Assembly (NCBI GenBank): GCA_002163115.1 | Contig: MAAI01000005.1 | Span: 35,720-99,719 of the forward strand | Source of the DNA: Methylophaga sp. 41_12_T18 | GTDB taxonomy: Bacteria > Pseudomonadota > Gammaproteobacteria > Nitrosococcales > Methylophagaceae | Length of the DNA stretch: 64,000 bases | Reading direction: 5' to 3' | Part shown: positions 17,158 to 26,794 of the stretch, piece by piece | Layout: each line of letters opens with the position of its first letter | Numbering within the stretch: position 1 is the first letter of the stretch | Translations under genes and position numbers: made by a program | Notes under the pieces: generated by a model | The model's input: only the letters and a program-made list of their open reading frames with translations | What the model was told of the DNA's origin: nothing | Database searches by the model: none

Positions 17158-18606
17158 ATGAAGCCATCAACAGCCCCCCGCATGAAAGCAGCGGTGATCA
17201 ATGCCGATAAAATAATGCCCAACAAAAAAGGCCGCCCTTCTTTGCTCGTCCAAGCAGAGGCGTTCATTGTCAAACATAGCAATAAATTAATTGTTGTTCA
17301 TGCCATCATGTTTGTTGTCTTCCTGGCTTTATTATTCCTGCCGTTGTTTTTATCTGAGCCCGCTGAAAATGCAACGCCACTCACCCACTTCACCGTGTTA
17401 GCAAATTATTTAATGTGGGGCTTGTGGTTCCCGCTGGTCTTTATCTCGGTTATTTTCAGTGGTCGTAGTTGGTGCGGCATTTTGTGTCCGATGGGCGCAG
17501 CATCTGAATGGGCTAATAAACGTGGTCCTCAGTGGCAAATACCTGCTTGGATCCGCTGGGAAGGTACGCCTGTTGTGAGCTTTTTATTGATCACAATCTT
17601 GGGCCAAACCGTTGGTGTTCGAGACCACCCAGAAGCGATTGCTGAAGTATTTGGTGGCACCTTATTATTAGCTATTGTTATCGGTTATTTTTATGGCCGA
17701 AATAAACGGGCTTGGTGTCGCCATGTTTGCCCGATAGGTTTATTACTTGGCGTTTACTCCCGACTTGGAGCCATTCAATTCAGACCTAAAAGAAAACGTG
17801 AAGGTGGTGATAGTTATACTGAAAAAGGTATCTGTCCCACGATGATAGATATCTCTAGAAAAGAAGAGTCTCGCCACTGTATTGAGTGCTTTCGCTGTGT
17901 GAAACCCAAAGCCAAGGGCGGGCTTGAATTAGCGTTAAGAGTGCCTGGCGATGAGATTGAAAACATTCGTGACCATAACCCCAATATGGCTGAAATTTGG
18001 TTCTTATTTCTGGGTACTGGTGCAGCGCTTGGCGGTTTCTTATGGTTAGTGCTGCCTTATTATCAAACCTTGCGTCAGCAAGTGGGCGAATGGTTTATTA
18101 ACCATGAATGGTATTGGATAGCGCAATCAGGCCCTAGTTGGTTGATGAGTGTGCACCCTGAACGTCGTGAAGTCTTTTTCTGGCTCGACTTTTTTATGAT
18201 TGTCGGCACCATGTTGGCCTGTGCCATTGTTATCACTGGCGTGCTTTACCTAACTACCCAAATTGCAGCATGGTTATCAGGCAAAGTAGGTGGTGATAGA
18301 ACGAAAAAGCTTCGCTTCACCGAGCTAGGTTATCAATATGCACCAGTGGCAATGGTCTCGCTTATATTAGGGCTCGGTGCTGAGTTATTCGCTCCACTGA
18401 CATTACTAGGCTTAGAAAGCGAATCGATCGCCTATGTTAAAGCTTCATTATTTATTCCAGCCATCATCTGGAGCATCTTTCTCGGCGACCGGATCTTAAA
18501 ACGACAAGGGCTGAAAACATCGGTTCGGTGGATTCCCTTACTACCGGGTGTTATCGGTAGCGTTTTTGTCGCATTTGCTTGGTGGCCAGCCTTGTTCTCA
18601 GGCTAA
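17158..18606 (+). CDS. Membrane polyferredoxin, NapH/FtrD-like, probable ferrous iron uptake partner
   Basis: Polytopic membrane protein of 482 residues with 4Fe-4S ligand motifs. Two NapH-type CxxxCP motifs lie at helix ends (WCGILCPMG and WCRHVCPIG). A cytosolic loop carries GICP and CIECFRCVKPK, where the usual last CP of a CxxCxxCxxxCP motif is absent. About eight further membrane helices follow in the C-terminal half. The next gene encodes a P19/Tp34 protein. In the Bordetella FtrABCD ferrous-iron system the corresponding proteins are FtrD and FtrA, and here FtrB and the FtrC permease are missing from the neighbourhood. Role inferred: electron transfer across the membrane during periplasmic iron handling. 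Confidence 0.8.
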   Translation: MKPSTAPRMKAAVINADKIMPNKKGRPSLLVQAEAFIVKHSNKLIVVHAIMFVVFLALLFLPLFLSEPAENATPLTHFTVLANYLMWGLWFPLVFISVIFSGRSWCGILCPMGAASEWANKRGPQWQIPAWIRWEGTPVVSFLLITILGQTVGVRDHPEAIAEVFGGTLLLAIVIGYFYGRNKRAWCRHVCPIGLLLGVYSRLGAIQFRPKRKREGGDSYTEKGICPTMIDISRKEESRHCIECFRCVKPKAKGGLELALRVPGDEIENIRDHNPNMAEIWFLFLGTGAALGGFLWLVLPYYQTLRQQVGEWFINHEWYWIAQSGPSWLMSVHPERREVFFWLDFFMIVGTMLACAIVITGVLYLTTQIAAWLSGKVGGDRTKKLRFTELGYQYAPVAMVSLILGLGAELFAPLTLLGLESESIAYVKASLFIPAIIWSIFLGDRILKRQGLKTSVRWIPLLPGVIGSVFVAFAWWPALFSG

Positions 18607-18658
18607 CTAGCACCAGCTTATCTACTTTGCTTAACTAGCTAACTTCCGTATACTTGAG

Positions 18659-18671
18659 AATGATTATCATT
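18659..18671. promoter_or_regulatory. Fur box upstream of the P19 gene
   Basis: AATGATTATCATT forms a 6-1-6 palindrome within GAGAATGATTATCATTTAA, a good Fur-box match, 31 bases before the ATG at 18703. P19 therefore has its own iron-responsive promoter in addition to any readthrough from the polyferredoxin gene. Confidence 0.78.
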
Positions 18672-18702
18672 TAAGACTTATTTATATTCAACAGGGACCT
18701 CT

Positions 18703-19230
18703 ATGAAATATCTAAAACTAGGCTTACTGTCTGCCTTCAGTTCACTACTACCTACGATGGTCAGTGCTGCTGACGTGGAAATTGGCACCGTAGAACAAGC
18801 AGGCATGGAAATTGTCGCCGTTTACATTCAACCAGTAACCATGGCACCGATGTTACCCGGTGGTTCAAACGAAGCTGATATTCACTTAGAAGCTGATATT
18901 CATGCTCTAAAAGATAATCAACACGGTTTTTCTGAAGGTGATTGGGTTCCTTATTTAGGCATTGCTTACACCATCAATAAAGTAGGTTCAGATTGGTCAA
19001 CTACCGGTTCATTTATGCCTATGGTTGCCTCTGATGGCCCGCACTATGCTAGAAACATCAAACTAGATGGTGCTGGCAAATACACCTTACGTTATAACAT
19101 TTCACCACCACCATTTAATGGTTTATACCGCCACACCGATAAAGAAACTGGCGTGGTTGATTGGTGGCAGCCCTTTGATCTTGAGTGGAACTTCACCTAT
19201 GTTGGCATAGGTAAAAAAGGCGGTTACTAA
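18703..19230 (+). CDS. P19/Tp34 (FtrA-like) periplasmic iron-binding protein
   Basis: Secreted periplasmic protein of 175 residues with a signal peptide ending VSA (about residue 22). It carries the P19 family ligands: the motif DIHLEADIHA (His and Glu), a Met in the MAPMLPGG region, SDGPHYARNI, and YRHTDKETG near the C-terminus. P19 proteins bind Cu/Fe and are needed for iron uptake under limitation in Campylobacter and Bordetella. Here it follows the polyferredoxin gene by 96 bases and has a Fur box. No FTR1 permease is encoded nearby. Confidence 0.88.
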   Translation: MKYLKLGLLSAFSSLLPTMVSAADVEIGTVEQAGMEIVAVYIQPVTMAPMLPGGSNEADIHLEADIHALKDNQHGFSEGDWVPYLGIAYTINKVGSDWSTTGSFMPMVASDGPHYARNIKLDGAGKYTLRYNISPPPFNGLYRHTDKETGVVDWWQPFDLEWNFTYVGIGKKGGY

Positions 19231-19249
19231 GCTCCTTTAATAAGTTGAA

Positions 19250-19281
19250 AATCCTTCCCTATTTCAATTTAGGGAAGGATT
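19250..19281. terminator. Bidirectional intrinsic terminator
   Basis: AATCCTTCCCTA (19250-19261) pairs perfectly with TAGGGAAGGATT (19270-19281), a 12-bp stem with an 8-base loop. It ends the P19 transcript and overlaps the stop codon of the convergent chemoreceptor gene. Confidence 0.8.
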
Positions 19282-20902
19282 AAACTTTAAACCTAGCCAC
19301 AATCGCATTTAGATTATTCGATAAACTGCGAATATCACTGGTTAGTTGTTCACTGGCTTCAGCCACCGAACTGGCCGAGACAGCTTGGTCATTCAACTCA
19401 GATAAGCTGTGACTCACCTCAGCTGACACTTTTGTTTGCTCTTCCGTTGCCAGCGCCGTTTTAATAGATAACTCATTAACGCGTACAAATGAATCTTGTA
19501 ACGACTGAAAAACTTGGTTTGCTTCTGTAAACGTTTCAGCCGTCACATTGGCATTTTTACGACCGCTCTCGATCGCAGCAGCAGATTCATTTACTCTCAA
19601 CTTCAGCTGATCAATCATCGTTTGAATATCATTGGTACTGTCTTGAGTACGCGTCGCCAAAGTACGTACTTCATCAGCTACAACGGCAAAGCCTCGACCA
19701 TGTTCACCTGCCCTAGCGGCTTCAATAGCGGCATTTAAAGCCAGTAAGTTAGTTTGCTCGGCTACACTGCGGATAACATCTAATACCGATGAAATACTCT
19801 CAGAGCTCTTTTGCAACTCAGCTGAACTATCAATAGCTACACTCATATCATTGGAAAACAGTTCGATGCACTGAGTTGATTTTTGTACAACCTCTAAGCC
19901 GCTATTAATTAAACCATTCGACTGTTCAGCCTCTTGTGCCGTTACCGTTGCACCTGTCGACATTTCCTCACTAGATACACTCATTTCATGTACGGCACTG
20001 ACAATCGTATCGGAAGCACCGTTTAAGGTATCTGTTATCGATTTAGTTTTTTCGGCTGAATCGGACAAGGTTATTGTCAGCTGTTCTAATTTTGCCGACT
20101 CCTCTAATACATTAGAGATCAGCCGCTGAAGTGCTTCAATAAAGTTATTAAACTCAGTCGCTAGGTCACTGAACTCATCCTTGGTGGCACTGGTCAGCCG
20201 CTTAGTTAAATCACCATCGCCGTCAGCAATTTGTTTTATATTGTTAGTTAACTCATTCACTTGTTCGCTCAATACTTTGGGAACGGTATAACTAAACCAA
20301 GCAGCTAAGCCTAGACTAACCAACAACACCAGTAATGACAGCATGATAAATTTTGAAATTGTCTGTTCTACTTGCACGAGAGATTGCTCTGCTTGCTGTT
20401 CAGTAGCTAGACCAGCAGCATCTAATATATCTCTCAGCTGTTCGAATTTAGTATTTGAGTCAGCTGTTAACGCATCAAACATTGTAAATTGATGACTGTC
20501 TTGAGCTGCTACCAGCTGATTTGAGGACTGCAACCATTGTTGAAAATGCAGATCAAATGTTTCAAATTTAGCGACTAAATCTGGATAGTGTGAAAGTTTA
20601 TTTCGGTACTCAGCAAACCGTTCTTTAACTTGCTGTGCATTATCCTGACGATCTTGTTCTTGCTGTACAGAAGAACCTGCAGTAACAAGATTAATTTCTG
20701 CCAGTTTTGCTTGATAGAGGTCACGATCAGCATTCAATACCAGTGAAATAGCTTTTTCAAAAACATCTGTTTGCTCATCTAAAGCAGACTTCTGCAAAGA
20801 TAATAAATGTGAAAATATAACAACAGTGATAATTAATACTATCGCTAACAACAAGATAGGCAGCGAACTTTTTGCACGGATACCGCTAAATTTCATCGTC
20901 AT
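19280..20902 (-). CDS. Methyl-accepting chemotaxis protein
   Basis: Transmembrane chemoreceptor of 540 residues from the ATG at 20902, which has GGGAG seven bases upstream; the earlier ATG at 20986 has none. TM1 ([17 protein letters not shown]) and TM2 ([15 protein letters not shown]) flank a helical periplasmic ligand domain of about 160 residues. A HAMP domain and the methyl-accepting coiled coil follow, including the conserved hairpin tip [20 protein letters not shown]. There is no C-terminal CheR-tether pentapeptide. Its position between the ferric ABC importer and P19 suggests, but does not show, taxis related to metal or siderophore. Confidence 0.93.
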   Translation of the reverse strand: MTMKFSGIRAKSSLPILLLAIVLIITVVIFSHLLSLQKSALDEQTDVFEKAISLVLNADRDLYQAKLAEINLVTAGSSVQQEQDRQDNAQQVKERFAEYRNKLSHYPDLVAKFETFDLHFQQWLQSSNQLVAAQDSHQFTMFDALTADSNTKFEQLRDILDAAGLATEQQAEQSLVQVEQTISKFIMLSLLVLLVSLGLAAWFSYTVPKVLSEQVNELTNNIKQIADGDGDLTKRLTSATKDEFSDLATEFNNFIEALQRLISNVLEESAKLEQLTITLSDSAEKTKSITDTLNGASDTIVSAVHEMSVSSEEMSTGATVTAQEAEQSNGLINSGLEVVQKSTQCIELFSNDMSVAIDSSAELQKSSESISSVLDVIRSVAEQTNLLALNAAIEAARAGEHGRGFAVVADEVRTLATRTQDSTNDIQTMIDQLKLRVNESAAAIESGRKNANVTAETFTEANQVFQSLQDSFVRVNELSIKTALATEEQTKVSAEVSHSLSELNDQAVSASSVAEASEQLTSDIRSLSNNLNAIVARFKV

Positions 20903-21065
20903 CCTATACTCCCATAATATAAATCGGACTGAACAATACTTGGCTGGTCTAGGTCTTTGATTTAAATGTTGGTGGCTAATAAGCACATAACACTATGCTT
21001 TTGACAATTAGATATTAATTAAATGGTATGCCTGATAGTGATTTAGAACAAGTCATTAAAATAAG

Positions 21066-22118
21066 TTATTGATCTATTGGGAATAACATTGCTGAATGGT
21101 CATTCACTGTTACCAAGACCTTACTCGCCATTGGGATGTTATTTAACGAAGCTTGATTAACCATCAACTTCAGTTTGCCAACGACAATCTTATAAGTGCG
21201 ATGCTCACCATTGAATACTTGCTCAGTTACCTTGCCTTGCGCAGAATCGCTGACTTCAATACTCAACTGGTTAGGACGAATAAACTGGCGTACAGAGCAA
21301 CCTATAGACAAGTTATGTGGCTCTGTTGAACGAATCTCACCTAACTCAGCAGACAAGGTCCGGTACTCATCGATCACTTCTACATCTAACCAATTACCAT
21401 CGCCCATTGATTCAGCTAAAGCTGTTGATTCGGGTTGATAATATAAAGTTTCAGCGGTACCCGTTTGGACGATTTGTCCCTGCTCCATGAATGCCAACTT
21501 ATCGGCAAAGGCAAAAGCCTCTTCTTTGCTATGCGTAACAAATAGAGCGGCAACACCCTGCTGTTTTAAAATATGACGAATATCCGTCATCAGCTGTTGG
21601 CGTAAGTGGAAATCAACATTAGAAAAGGGTTCATCTAATAACAGTACTTTAGGCTGCATCGCTAATGCTCGTGCAATGGCAACGCGTTGTTGTTGGCCGC
21701 CTGATAGTTCATGTGGGAAAGCAGACTGATAACCTTCCATTTTGACAAGCTTAAGTAGTGCCGCTGCTGATGACACGGCCTGTTGTTTATCTTTTATGCC
21801 AAAGCAAATATTGTCTTGCACCGACAGGTGTGGAAACAAAGCATAATCTTGAAAGATAATGCCCATGCCTCTTTTATCAGGCGAAATAACAACTTCAGTG
21901 GTTGAAACACATTGGCCAGCCAATGAAATTGAACCATGTGTCAGTGGCAAAATGCCTGCAATGGCTTTTAATACTGTTGTCTTACCCGAACCACTTTGAC
22001 CTAACAGACATAAAATCTCATTGCTTTTTATTTCTAACGATAATTTGTTCAGTACTTTTTTGGCATCGTACTGTATTGAGATTTCATCAACAGTTAACGC
22101 GCTTACTGTCTTAGTCAT
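21066..22118 (-). CDS. fbpC: Ferric iron ABC transporter ATP-binding protein
   Basis: ATPase of 350 residues that energises the importer encoded by the two preceding genes. Walker A is GQSGSGKTT, the signature is LSGGQQQRVAIARAL, Walker B is VLLLDEPFSNVD, and the switch His is in FVTHSKEEA. The C-terminal extension of about 110 residues is the regulatory domain found in FbpC/PotA-type ATPases. Its start overlaps the permease gene by eight bases. FbpC rather than sulphate or spermidine type is inferred from the iron-binding protein in the same operon and its Fur box. Confidence 0.88.
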   Translation of the reverse strand: MTKTVSALTVDEISIQYDAKKVLNKLSLEIKSNEILCLLGQSGSGKTTVLKAIAGILPLTHGSISLAGQCVSTTEVVISPDKRGMGIIFQDYALFPHLSVQDNICFGIKDKQQAVSSAAALLKLVKMEGYQSAFPHELSGGQQQRVAIARALAMQPKVLLLDEPFSNVDFHLRQQLMTDIRHILKQQGVAALFVTHSKEEAFAFADKLAFMEQGQIVQTGTAETLYYQPESTALAESMGDGNWLDVEVIDEYRTLSAELGEIRSTEPHNLSIGCSVRQFIRPNQLSIEVSDSAQGKVTEQVFNGEHRTYKIVVGKLKLMVNQASLNNIPMASKVLVTVNDHSAMLFPIDQ

Positions 22119-23742
22119 GTGTCACATTACCTGTTTGTGTCAGTCTTATCACCGGATATAAGCCCGCTAATATAATCAAAATTGCCGCTATCGCTGCTTG
22201 CTCTAACTGCTCATCAGATACAAACTGATAAACATAAGTTGCTAAGGTATCAAAGTTAAAAGGACGTAGTAATAATGCCGCAGGCAGCTCTTTCATACAT
22301 TCAATGAATACCAGCAACAAGGCAGTAAATATACCCTTTTTAAGTAACGGAATATGCACCAAAAACAAGGTCTGTAAATTGGTCTTACCCAATGTTTTCG
22401 ACGCAATATCTAAAGAAGGACTAATATTCAAAAAGCTAGATTCAATCGTACCATTTGCTACTGCCTGAAACCGCACTACAAATGCAAAAATCAACGCAAA
22501 TACCGTTCCCGATAAAAACAGTCCTGGTGCTTGATAGCCCAAACTGACTAGCCAGTCATTAACACCCACTTCAAACATCGTCATCGGTATCAACACAGCG
22601 ATCGCCAGCACAGTACTGGGTAGAATATAACTGGTTGTACTAGCTCGTAATGGTAGCCGTGCACTGCGTGTGGTTGAAAGGCGCGCCGTATAGATAAAAA
22701 TGATGGCAAAAATCGTAGTTATAACGGCAGCTATTAATGCTAACCATATACTTTGAAACAAGACTTGCCATAACTGTTCGCTCCAACCAGAAGCAAAGTA
22801 ATGGATAGCATAATCAACCAACACCATGGCTGGCACGATAAATCCTGCCAACAATAGTAAGACACACCAACTCACCGCTATCGTGCTATGCAGTTTATTC
22901 AGTTTAAAACGATTTATTTGGCCCGACGTTTTATGATAAAAGCGTTGTCGTCCTCGTTGCCAACGTTCAATGGCCAGTAGTCCTACTACCCCAACTAACA
23001 TTAACATTGAGATCTTAGCTGCCGCTGACAATGAGCCATGGCCAAGCCAGCTATCATAGACCGCTGTCGTTAAGGTATTAACAGCAAAATAGTGAACAGT
23101 AGCAAAGTCACCTAAAGCTTCAGCACCAATAAAAATCAATCCCATAATTATCGCCGGCCGACACAAAGGTAGCGATACCAACCGAAAACTCTGCCACGAT
23201 GATTTGCCTAAGGTGCGACTTACTTGGAATAAATGGGCACCCTGCTCAAGGAAAGCAGTACGGGCAATAAGATAAAGGTATGGATATAAAACCAGCGCCA
23301 ACATAATCGATGCGCCGTAGATATTACGTACTTCAAAAAACCAGTATTCCCCTATCGGGGTATTAGCTTGAAAGACACTGCGTAGTAAACGCTGTACTGG
23401 CCCAGAGAAATCCAGTAAGTCGGTATAGATATAAGCAACAACGTAAGCCGGCATCGCTAGTGGCAGCATCAATAACCATTGAAATTTCTTGCGCCAACGA
23501 AAGTCGCACATCGCAATCAGCCATGCACTAGGCAGTGCAAATATCGCTGAAAAGAATAACACCAATGCCACAAGCATCAGTGTATTGATCACATAGTCCG
23601 TTAAAACGGTCGCCCAAAGGTGCTCAAATAAAACAGTATCGGCAGAAAAACTTTGCATTAGCAAAGCTAATACAGGTAAAACTAAAGCTGCCGATACTGT
23701 CCATGAAAGTAGCACCCACTTCTTGGGGCTAGTTGTTTGCAT
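22111..23742 (-). CDS. fbpB: Ferric iron ABC transporter permease
   Basis: Fused permease of 543 residues with about twelve membrane helices. Each half holds a binding-protein-dependent transport domain with an EAA-type loop: LGKSSWQSFRLVSLPLCRPA in the first half and LGKTNLQTLFLVHIPLLKKG in the second. This two-in-one architecture is standard for FbpB/SfuB/AfuB. It lies 24 bases after fbpA and overlaps fbpC. Confidence 0.9.
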   Translation of the reverse strand: MQTTSPKKWVLLSWTVSAALVLPVLALLMQSFSADTVLFEHLWATVLTDYVINTLMLVALVLFFSAIFALPSAWLIAMCDFRWRKKFQWLLMLPLAMPAYVVAYIYTDLLDFSGPVQRLLRSVFQANTPIGEYWFFEVRNIYGASIMLALVLYPYLYLIARTAFLEQGAHLFQVSRTLGKSSWQSFRLVSLPLCRPAIIMGLIFIGAEALGDFATVHYFAVNTLTTAVYDSWLGHGSLSAAAKISMLMLVGVVGLLAIERWQRGRQRFYHKTSGQINRFKLNKLHSTIAVSWCVLLLLAGFIVPAMVLVDYAIHYFASGWSEQLWQVLFQSIWLALIAAVITTIFAIIFIYTARLSTTRSARLPLRASTTSYILPSTVLAIAVLIPMTMFEVGVNDWLVSLGYQAPGLFLSGTVFALIFAFVVRFQAVANGTIESSFLNISPSLDIASKTLGKTNLQTLFLVHIPLLKKGIFTALLLVFIECMKELPAALLLRPFNFDTLATYVYQFVSDEQLEQAAIAAILIILAGLYPVIRLTQTGNVTHD

Positions 23743-23766
23743 TTATACGTGATCTCGAAATCCTAT

Positions 23767-24780
23767 TTAGAGATCGAATTTTACTTCATCTAACAACATA
23801 TAGGCAGCGGTCTGATGTTTAACCACTGTCGTTAGCGGTAGGATATCCGCTTTATAGTCACCCCATGATTGCACAATTTCTGATGGTGTAACCGTTGAGT
23901 TAACAGGATATTCCATATTCAAAGATGCATATAAAGACTGTGCTTTAGCACTACTTAAATAGTTCATAAGTTTAACTGCATTGCCTTTGTTTGGCGCATA
24001 TTTGGCCATAACAACACCTGAGATATTGATATGAGCACCACGATCAGCTTGGTTAGGGAAGATAATATTTACCGCATCAGCCCATGGCTTTTGTGCTTCA
24101 TCCATTAACATCTTGCCATAGTAATAGCTGTTACCAAGAGACACATCGCATACGCCTTCTTTAATCGCTTTTACTTGAGCACGATCATTACCTTGTGGCT
24201 TACGCGCTAAGTTGTCTTTCACTTTCAACAACCATGCTTTAGTTTCCGCTTTGCCATGATGAGCAATCATCGAAGCAACTAAAGAAATATTGTATGGGTG
24301 CTTACCACTACGTACACAAATTTTGCCTTTGAATTCATCAGACGCTAAGTCTTCGTAGCTCAACTGACCTGCATTTTTCACTCGGTCTTTTGAAGCATAG
24401 ATAACACGTGCACGTGTTGTCAGTGCATACCAATGCGATTTATTGTCACGGTATTGCGCTGGAATATTGCTCTCTAAAGTATCACTCGATACTTTTTGAG
24501 TTAACCCTTTTTCAGTCAACTCTAATAAGCGATTAAAATCAGAGGTTAATACTAAATCGGCAGGGCTATACTTACCTTCACGCTGTAGCTTTTCAGCAAT
24601 ACCAGATTTGGCATAAATGATATTAACTTCGATACCGGTTTCTTTAGTAAATTGTGCTGCAATAGGGTCAATCAAGAACGGTTGACGGTAAGAATAAATA
24701 TTAACTTCTTCAGTAGCCCACGCATTTGCAATTGGCAACAACAAAAGCACAATTAAGCACTTCAATAATCCATGTTTCAT
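23767..24780 (-). CDS. fbpA: Periplasmic ferric iron-binding protein of ABC transporter
   Basis: Solute-binding protein of 337 residues, with a signal peptide ending NAWA. It has family features VNIYSYRQPFLIDPI, IIYAKSGIAEKL, SPADLVLTSDFNRLLEL and the iron-ligand tyrosine cluster in GNSYYYGKML, as in FutA/FbpA proteins. The ATG at 24780 follows AAGGTGAG and is preferred over a codon four residues earlier. A promoter overlapped by a Fur box lies 45-65 bases upstream. It delivers periplasmic Fe(III) to FbpBC. Confidence 0.92.
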   Translation of the reverse strand: MKHGLLKCLIVLLLLPIANAWATEEVNIYSYRQPFLIDPIAAQFTKETGIEVNIIYAKSGIAEKLQREGKYSPADLVLTSDFNRLLELTEKGLTQKVSSDTLESNIPAQYRDNKSHWYALTTRARVIYASKDRVKNAGQLSYEDLASDEFKGKICVRSGKHPYNISLVASMIAHHGKAETKAWLLKVKDNLARKPQGNDRAQVKAIKEGVCDVSLGNSYYYGKMLMDEAQKPWADAVNIIFPNQADRGAHINISGVVMAKYAPNKGNAVKLMNYLSSAKAQSLYASLNMEYPVNSTVTPSEIVQSWGDYKADILPLTTVVKHQTAAYMLLDEVKFDL

Positions 24781-24823
24781 GTAGCAACTCACCTTATATT
24801 TAACTATTAGAATCTATCTAAAT

Positions 24824-24842
24824 AAGAACGATTATCATTATA
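24824..24842 (-). promoter_or_regulatory. Fur box overlapping the fbpABC promoter
   Basis: On the minus strand TATAATGATAATCGTTCTT matches 15 of 19 Fur-consensus positions. Its first six bases (24837-24842) are a perfect TATAAT -10 element, so bound Fur would occlude RNA polymerase. Confidence 0.82.
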
Positions 24843-24918
24843 AAGCTTAGTATTGGTGATTAACAGCCTTTAACAGCAATTTACATAGATTAAGTGAGTA
24901 GTTAATCGGCCCTTTTAT

Positions 24919-26031
24919 TTAATTTTGTTGCCACAATGATGCAGAACTAATTGACGCGATTGTCGGCGTACCAGCTAAAGCCATAGCCACTTCCAACTCT
25001 TCACGTAATACCCGCAACATATGGCCCACACCAATCGCACCGGCAACCGCTAAGGAATATAACTGAGGGCGGCCAATCATCACTGCATCAGCACCTAAAG
25101 CTAAGGCTTTAAATACGTCAGTGCCACGTTCGATACCGCTATCTAACAACAACGGAAATGATTCTCCAACCGCTTGTCTGATGACGGGCAAGGCTTCAAT
25201 TGCTGATGGAATGCAATCTAATGTTCGGCCACCATGATTCGACACAATAATACCGGCAATGCCTAAATCAACAGCTTTTTTTGCATCAATCGGGCTTAAG
25301 ATGCCTTTTAAGATAATCGGCATCTCCGTTTGCTGTTGCAGCCATTCAATATCTTGCCAAATCGGGGTTTCACTCATCATGCCTTGAAATACAATGCTTT
25401 GACTGGCATCAAAGGCAGCAGAAGGTAGCTCAGGCCTATCGACCAAGTTTACCGCCTCTACGCCTGCTGGCAAGACAAACTTAGCCCGTTGGGCACGGTT
25501 CCTAATACCATGTAACGGGGCATCAACCGTAATGATTAACTTACTATAACCAGCCGCTTCGGCTCGCTTAACTAGCGATAAGGTAAAGTCTCTACTTTGT
25601 TGAAAGTACAATTGAAACCATTTCGGACTATCAAGTTCAGCAGCAATCTTTTCCATGCTAACTGAGGACAAAGTACTTACTGCCATGCCCGTTTCTAACA
25701 CACTGGCCGCTTGCGCTGTCGCTATTTCGCCTTGCTCATGTACTAAACGGTGAAACGCTACTGGCGCCAACATCATTGGATGGCGCCATGTTTCATCTAA
25801 GATTTGAGTTTGCGTTGAACCTTGAGTGCAGTCCGTCAATACATGGGGATGAATCAGTAATTCATCTAATTTCTGACGATTTCTGTTTAAGGTGATCTCA
25901 TCACCACCACCACCAGCAATATATTCATAAATGGCATGAGGAATATGCTGTTGAGCATAACGAGCATAATCAGCCACACTAACTAACTCAGCAGGAATGG
26001 CTGTTAACGGTGCTTTCAAAGGTGTCGACAT
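24919..26031 (-). CDS. FMN-dependent alpha-hydroxy-acid oxidase/dehydrogenase (LldD/glycolate-oxidase family)
   Basis: Soluble TIM-barrel flavoenzyme of 370 residues. The N-terminal AIYEYIAGGGGDEITLNRNR, the flavin/substrate part with FQLYFQQSRD, and the catalytic SNHGGRTLD followed by LLDSGIERGTDVFKALALGA with GRPQLYSLA are diagnostic. The conserved active-site His and Arg are present. It oxidises a 2-hydroxy acid to a 2-oxo acid; whether the substrate is lactate, glycolate or a siderophore-derived hydroxy acid is not visible. It starts 15 bases after piuC, so it is cotranscribed with an iron-uptake gene, an unusual place for this enzyme. Confidence 0.88.
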   Translation of the reverse strand: MSTPLKAPLTAIPAELVSVADYARYAQQHIPHAIYEYIAGGGGDEITLNRNRQKLDELLIHPHVLTDCTQGSTQTQILDETWRHPMMLAPVAFHRLVHEQGEIATAQAASVLETGMAVSTLSSVSMEKIAAELDSPKWFQLYFQQSRDFTLSLVKRAEAAGYSKLIITVDAPLHGIRNRAQRAKFVLPAGVEAVNLVDRPELPSAAFDASQSIVFQGMMSETPIWQDIEWLQQQTEMPIILKGILSPIDAKKAVDLGIAGIIVSNHGGRTLDCIPSAIEALPVIRQAVGESFPLLLDSGIERGTDVFKALALGADAVMIGRPQLYSLAVAGAIGVGHMLRVLREELEVAMALAGTPTIASISSASLWQQN

Positions 26032-26046
26032 CTACAGATCCTGAAG

Positions 26047-26727
26047 TTAGGTTTCAGCCCAAAGCCGAATGAGGTTATGGTAATTTCGAGATAAACGCAT
26101 CACATCGGGATGGTCATCACCGTGGATGGTTGTCAGTGACTGCACGCTTTGATCTAGATCGAATAAGATTTTTCGTTGTTCATGATCACGGATCATACTT
26201 TGTAACCATAAAACGGCACTGACTCGCTCACCTTTAGTGACCGCTGTCACTTGATGCAAGCTGGTTGACGGATAAAGAATTAAGTCGCCTGCAGCTAACT
26301 TAACCGGTTGTGAACCAAAATGGTCTTCAAGTCTTAACTCGCCGCCATCATAGTCATCTGGATCTGTTAAGAATAAAGTGGCAGACAAATCAGTTCGGAT
26401 ACGTGCTGAACTTTCTGGAGGAACACGTATCGCGTTATCCACATGCACACCATAAGTTTCACCAATGCCATAACGGTTAATCATCGGTGGAAATACTTTT
26501 AAGGGTAATGCTGCAGAAACAAATAATGGGTTTTGTGCTAACACCGTCAAGATAAAGTCTTCTAGCTCTCTGACTAACGGTGAATCACTGGGTAATTGTT
26601 GATTATTTTTGACTTTATTCGCCTGTGTTCCCGCGGTAACGCTGCCATCAATCCATTGCTCTTTGGCAATTTGTTGGCGAACAGCAGCTAACTGCTCGGC
26701 CGATAACACCTCACGAATAGCAATCAT
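26047..26727 (-). CDS. piuC: PKHD-type Fe(II)/2-oxoglutarate hydroxylase PiuC
   Basis: Non-haem iron dioxygenase of 226 residues. The facial triad is seen as YGVHVDNAI (HxD) and TSLHQVTAV (distal His), with the 2-oxoglutarate Arg in GERVSAVLWLQS. Proteins of this family lie beside Fiu/PiuA/CirA catecholate receptors and are thought to act on the siderophore or to respond to iron status. Here it follows the Fiu-like receptor across an intrinsic terminator and precedes the hydroxy-acid oxidase by 15 bases. Confidence 0.92.
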   Translation of the reverse strand: MIAIREVLSAEQLAAVRQQIAKEQWIDGSVTAGTQANKVKNNQQLPSDSPLVRELEDFILTVLAQNPLFVSAALPLKVFPPMINRYGIGETYGVHVDNAIRVPPESSARIRTDLSATLFLTDPDDYDGGELRLEDHFGSQPVKLAAGDLILYPSTSLHQVTAVTKGERVSAVLWLQSMIRDHEQRKILFDLDQSVQSLTTIHGDDHPDVMRLSRNYHNLIRLWAET

Positions 26728-26745
26728 AAATAAACCCTTATAAAC

Positions 26746-26777
26746 AAAAAAACCGAGGACAGTTTCTGCCCCCGGTT
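26746..26777 (-). terminator. Intrinsic terminator between the Fiu-like receptor and piuC
   Basis: On the minus strand AACCGGGGGCAG pairs over 12 positions (two G-U) with CTGTCCTCGGTT across an AAA loop and is followed by seven T. It lies between receptor 3 and piuC, so expression of piuC and the oxidase probably depends on partial readthrough. Confidence 0.82.
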
Positions 26778-26794
26778 CATTTTAACAACTAAGC

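Noticed and set aside
21029-21047. TGATAGTGATTT, similar to the exbB Fur-like core, ahead of the chemoreceptor
   Set aside because: Only about half of the Fur consensus matches and the dyad is missing; also more than 120 bases from the start codon.
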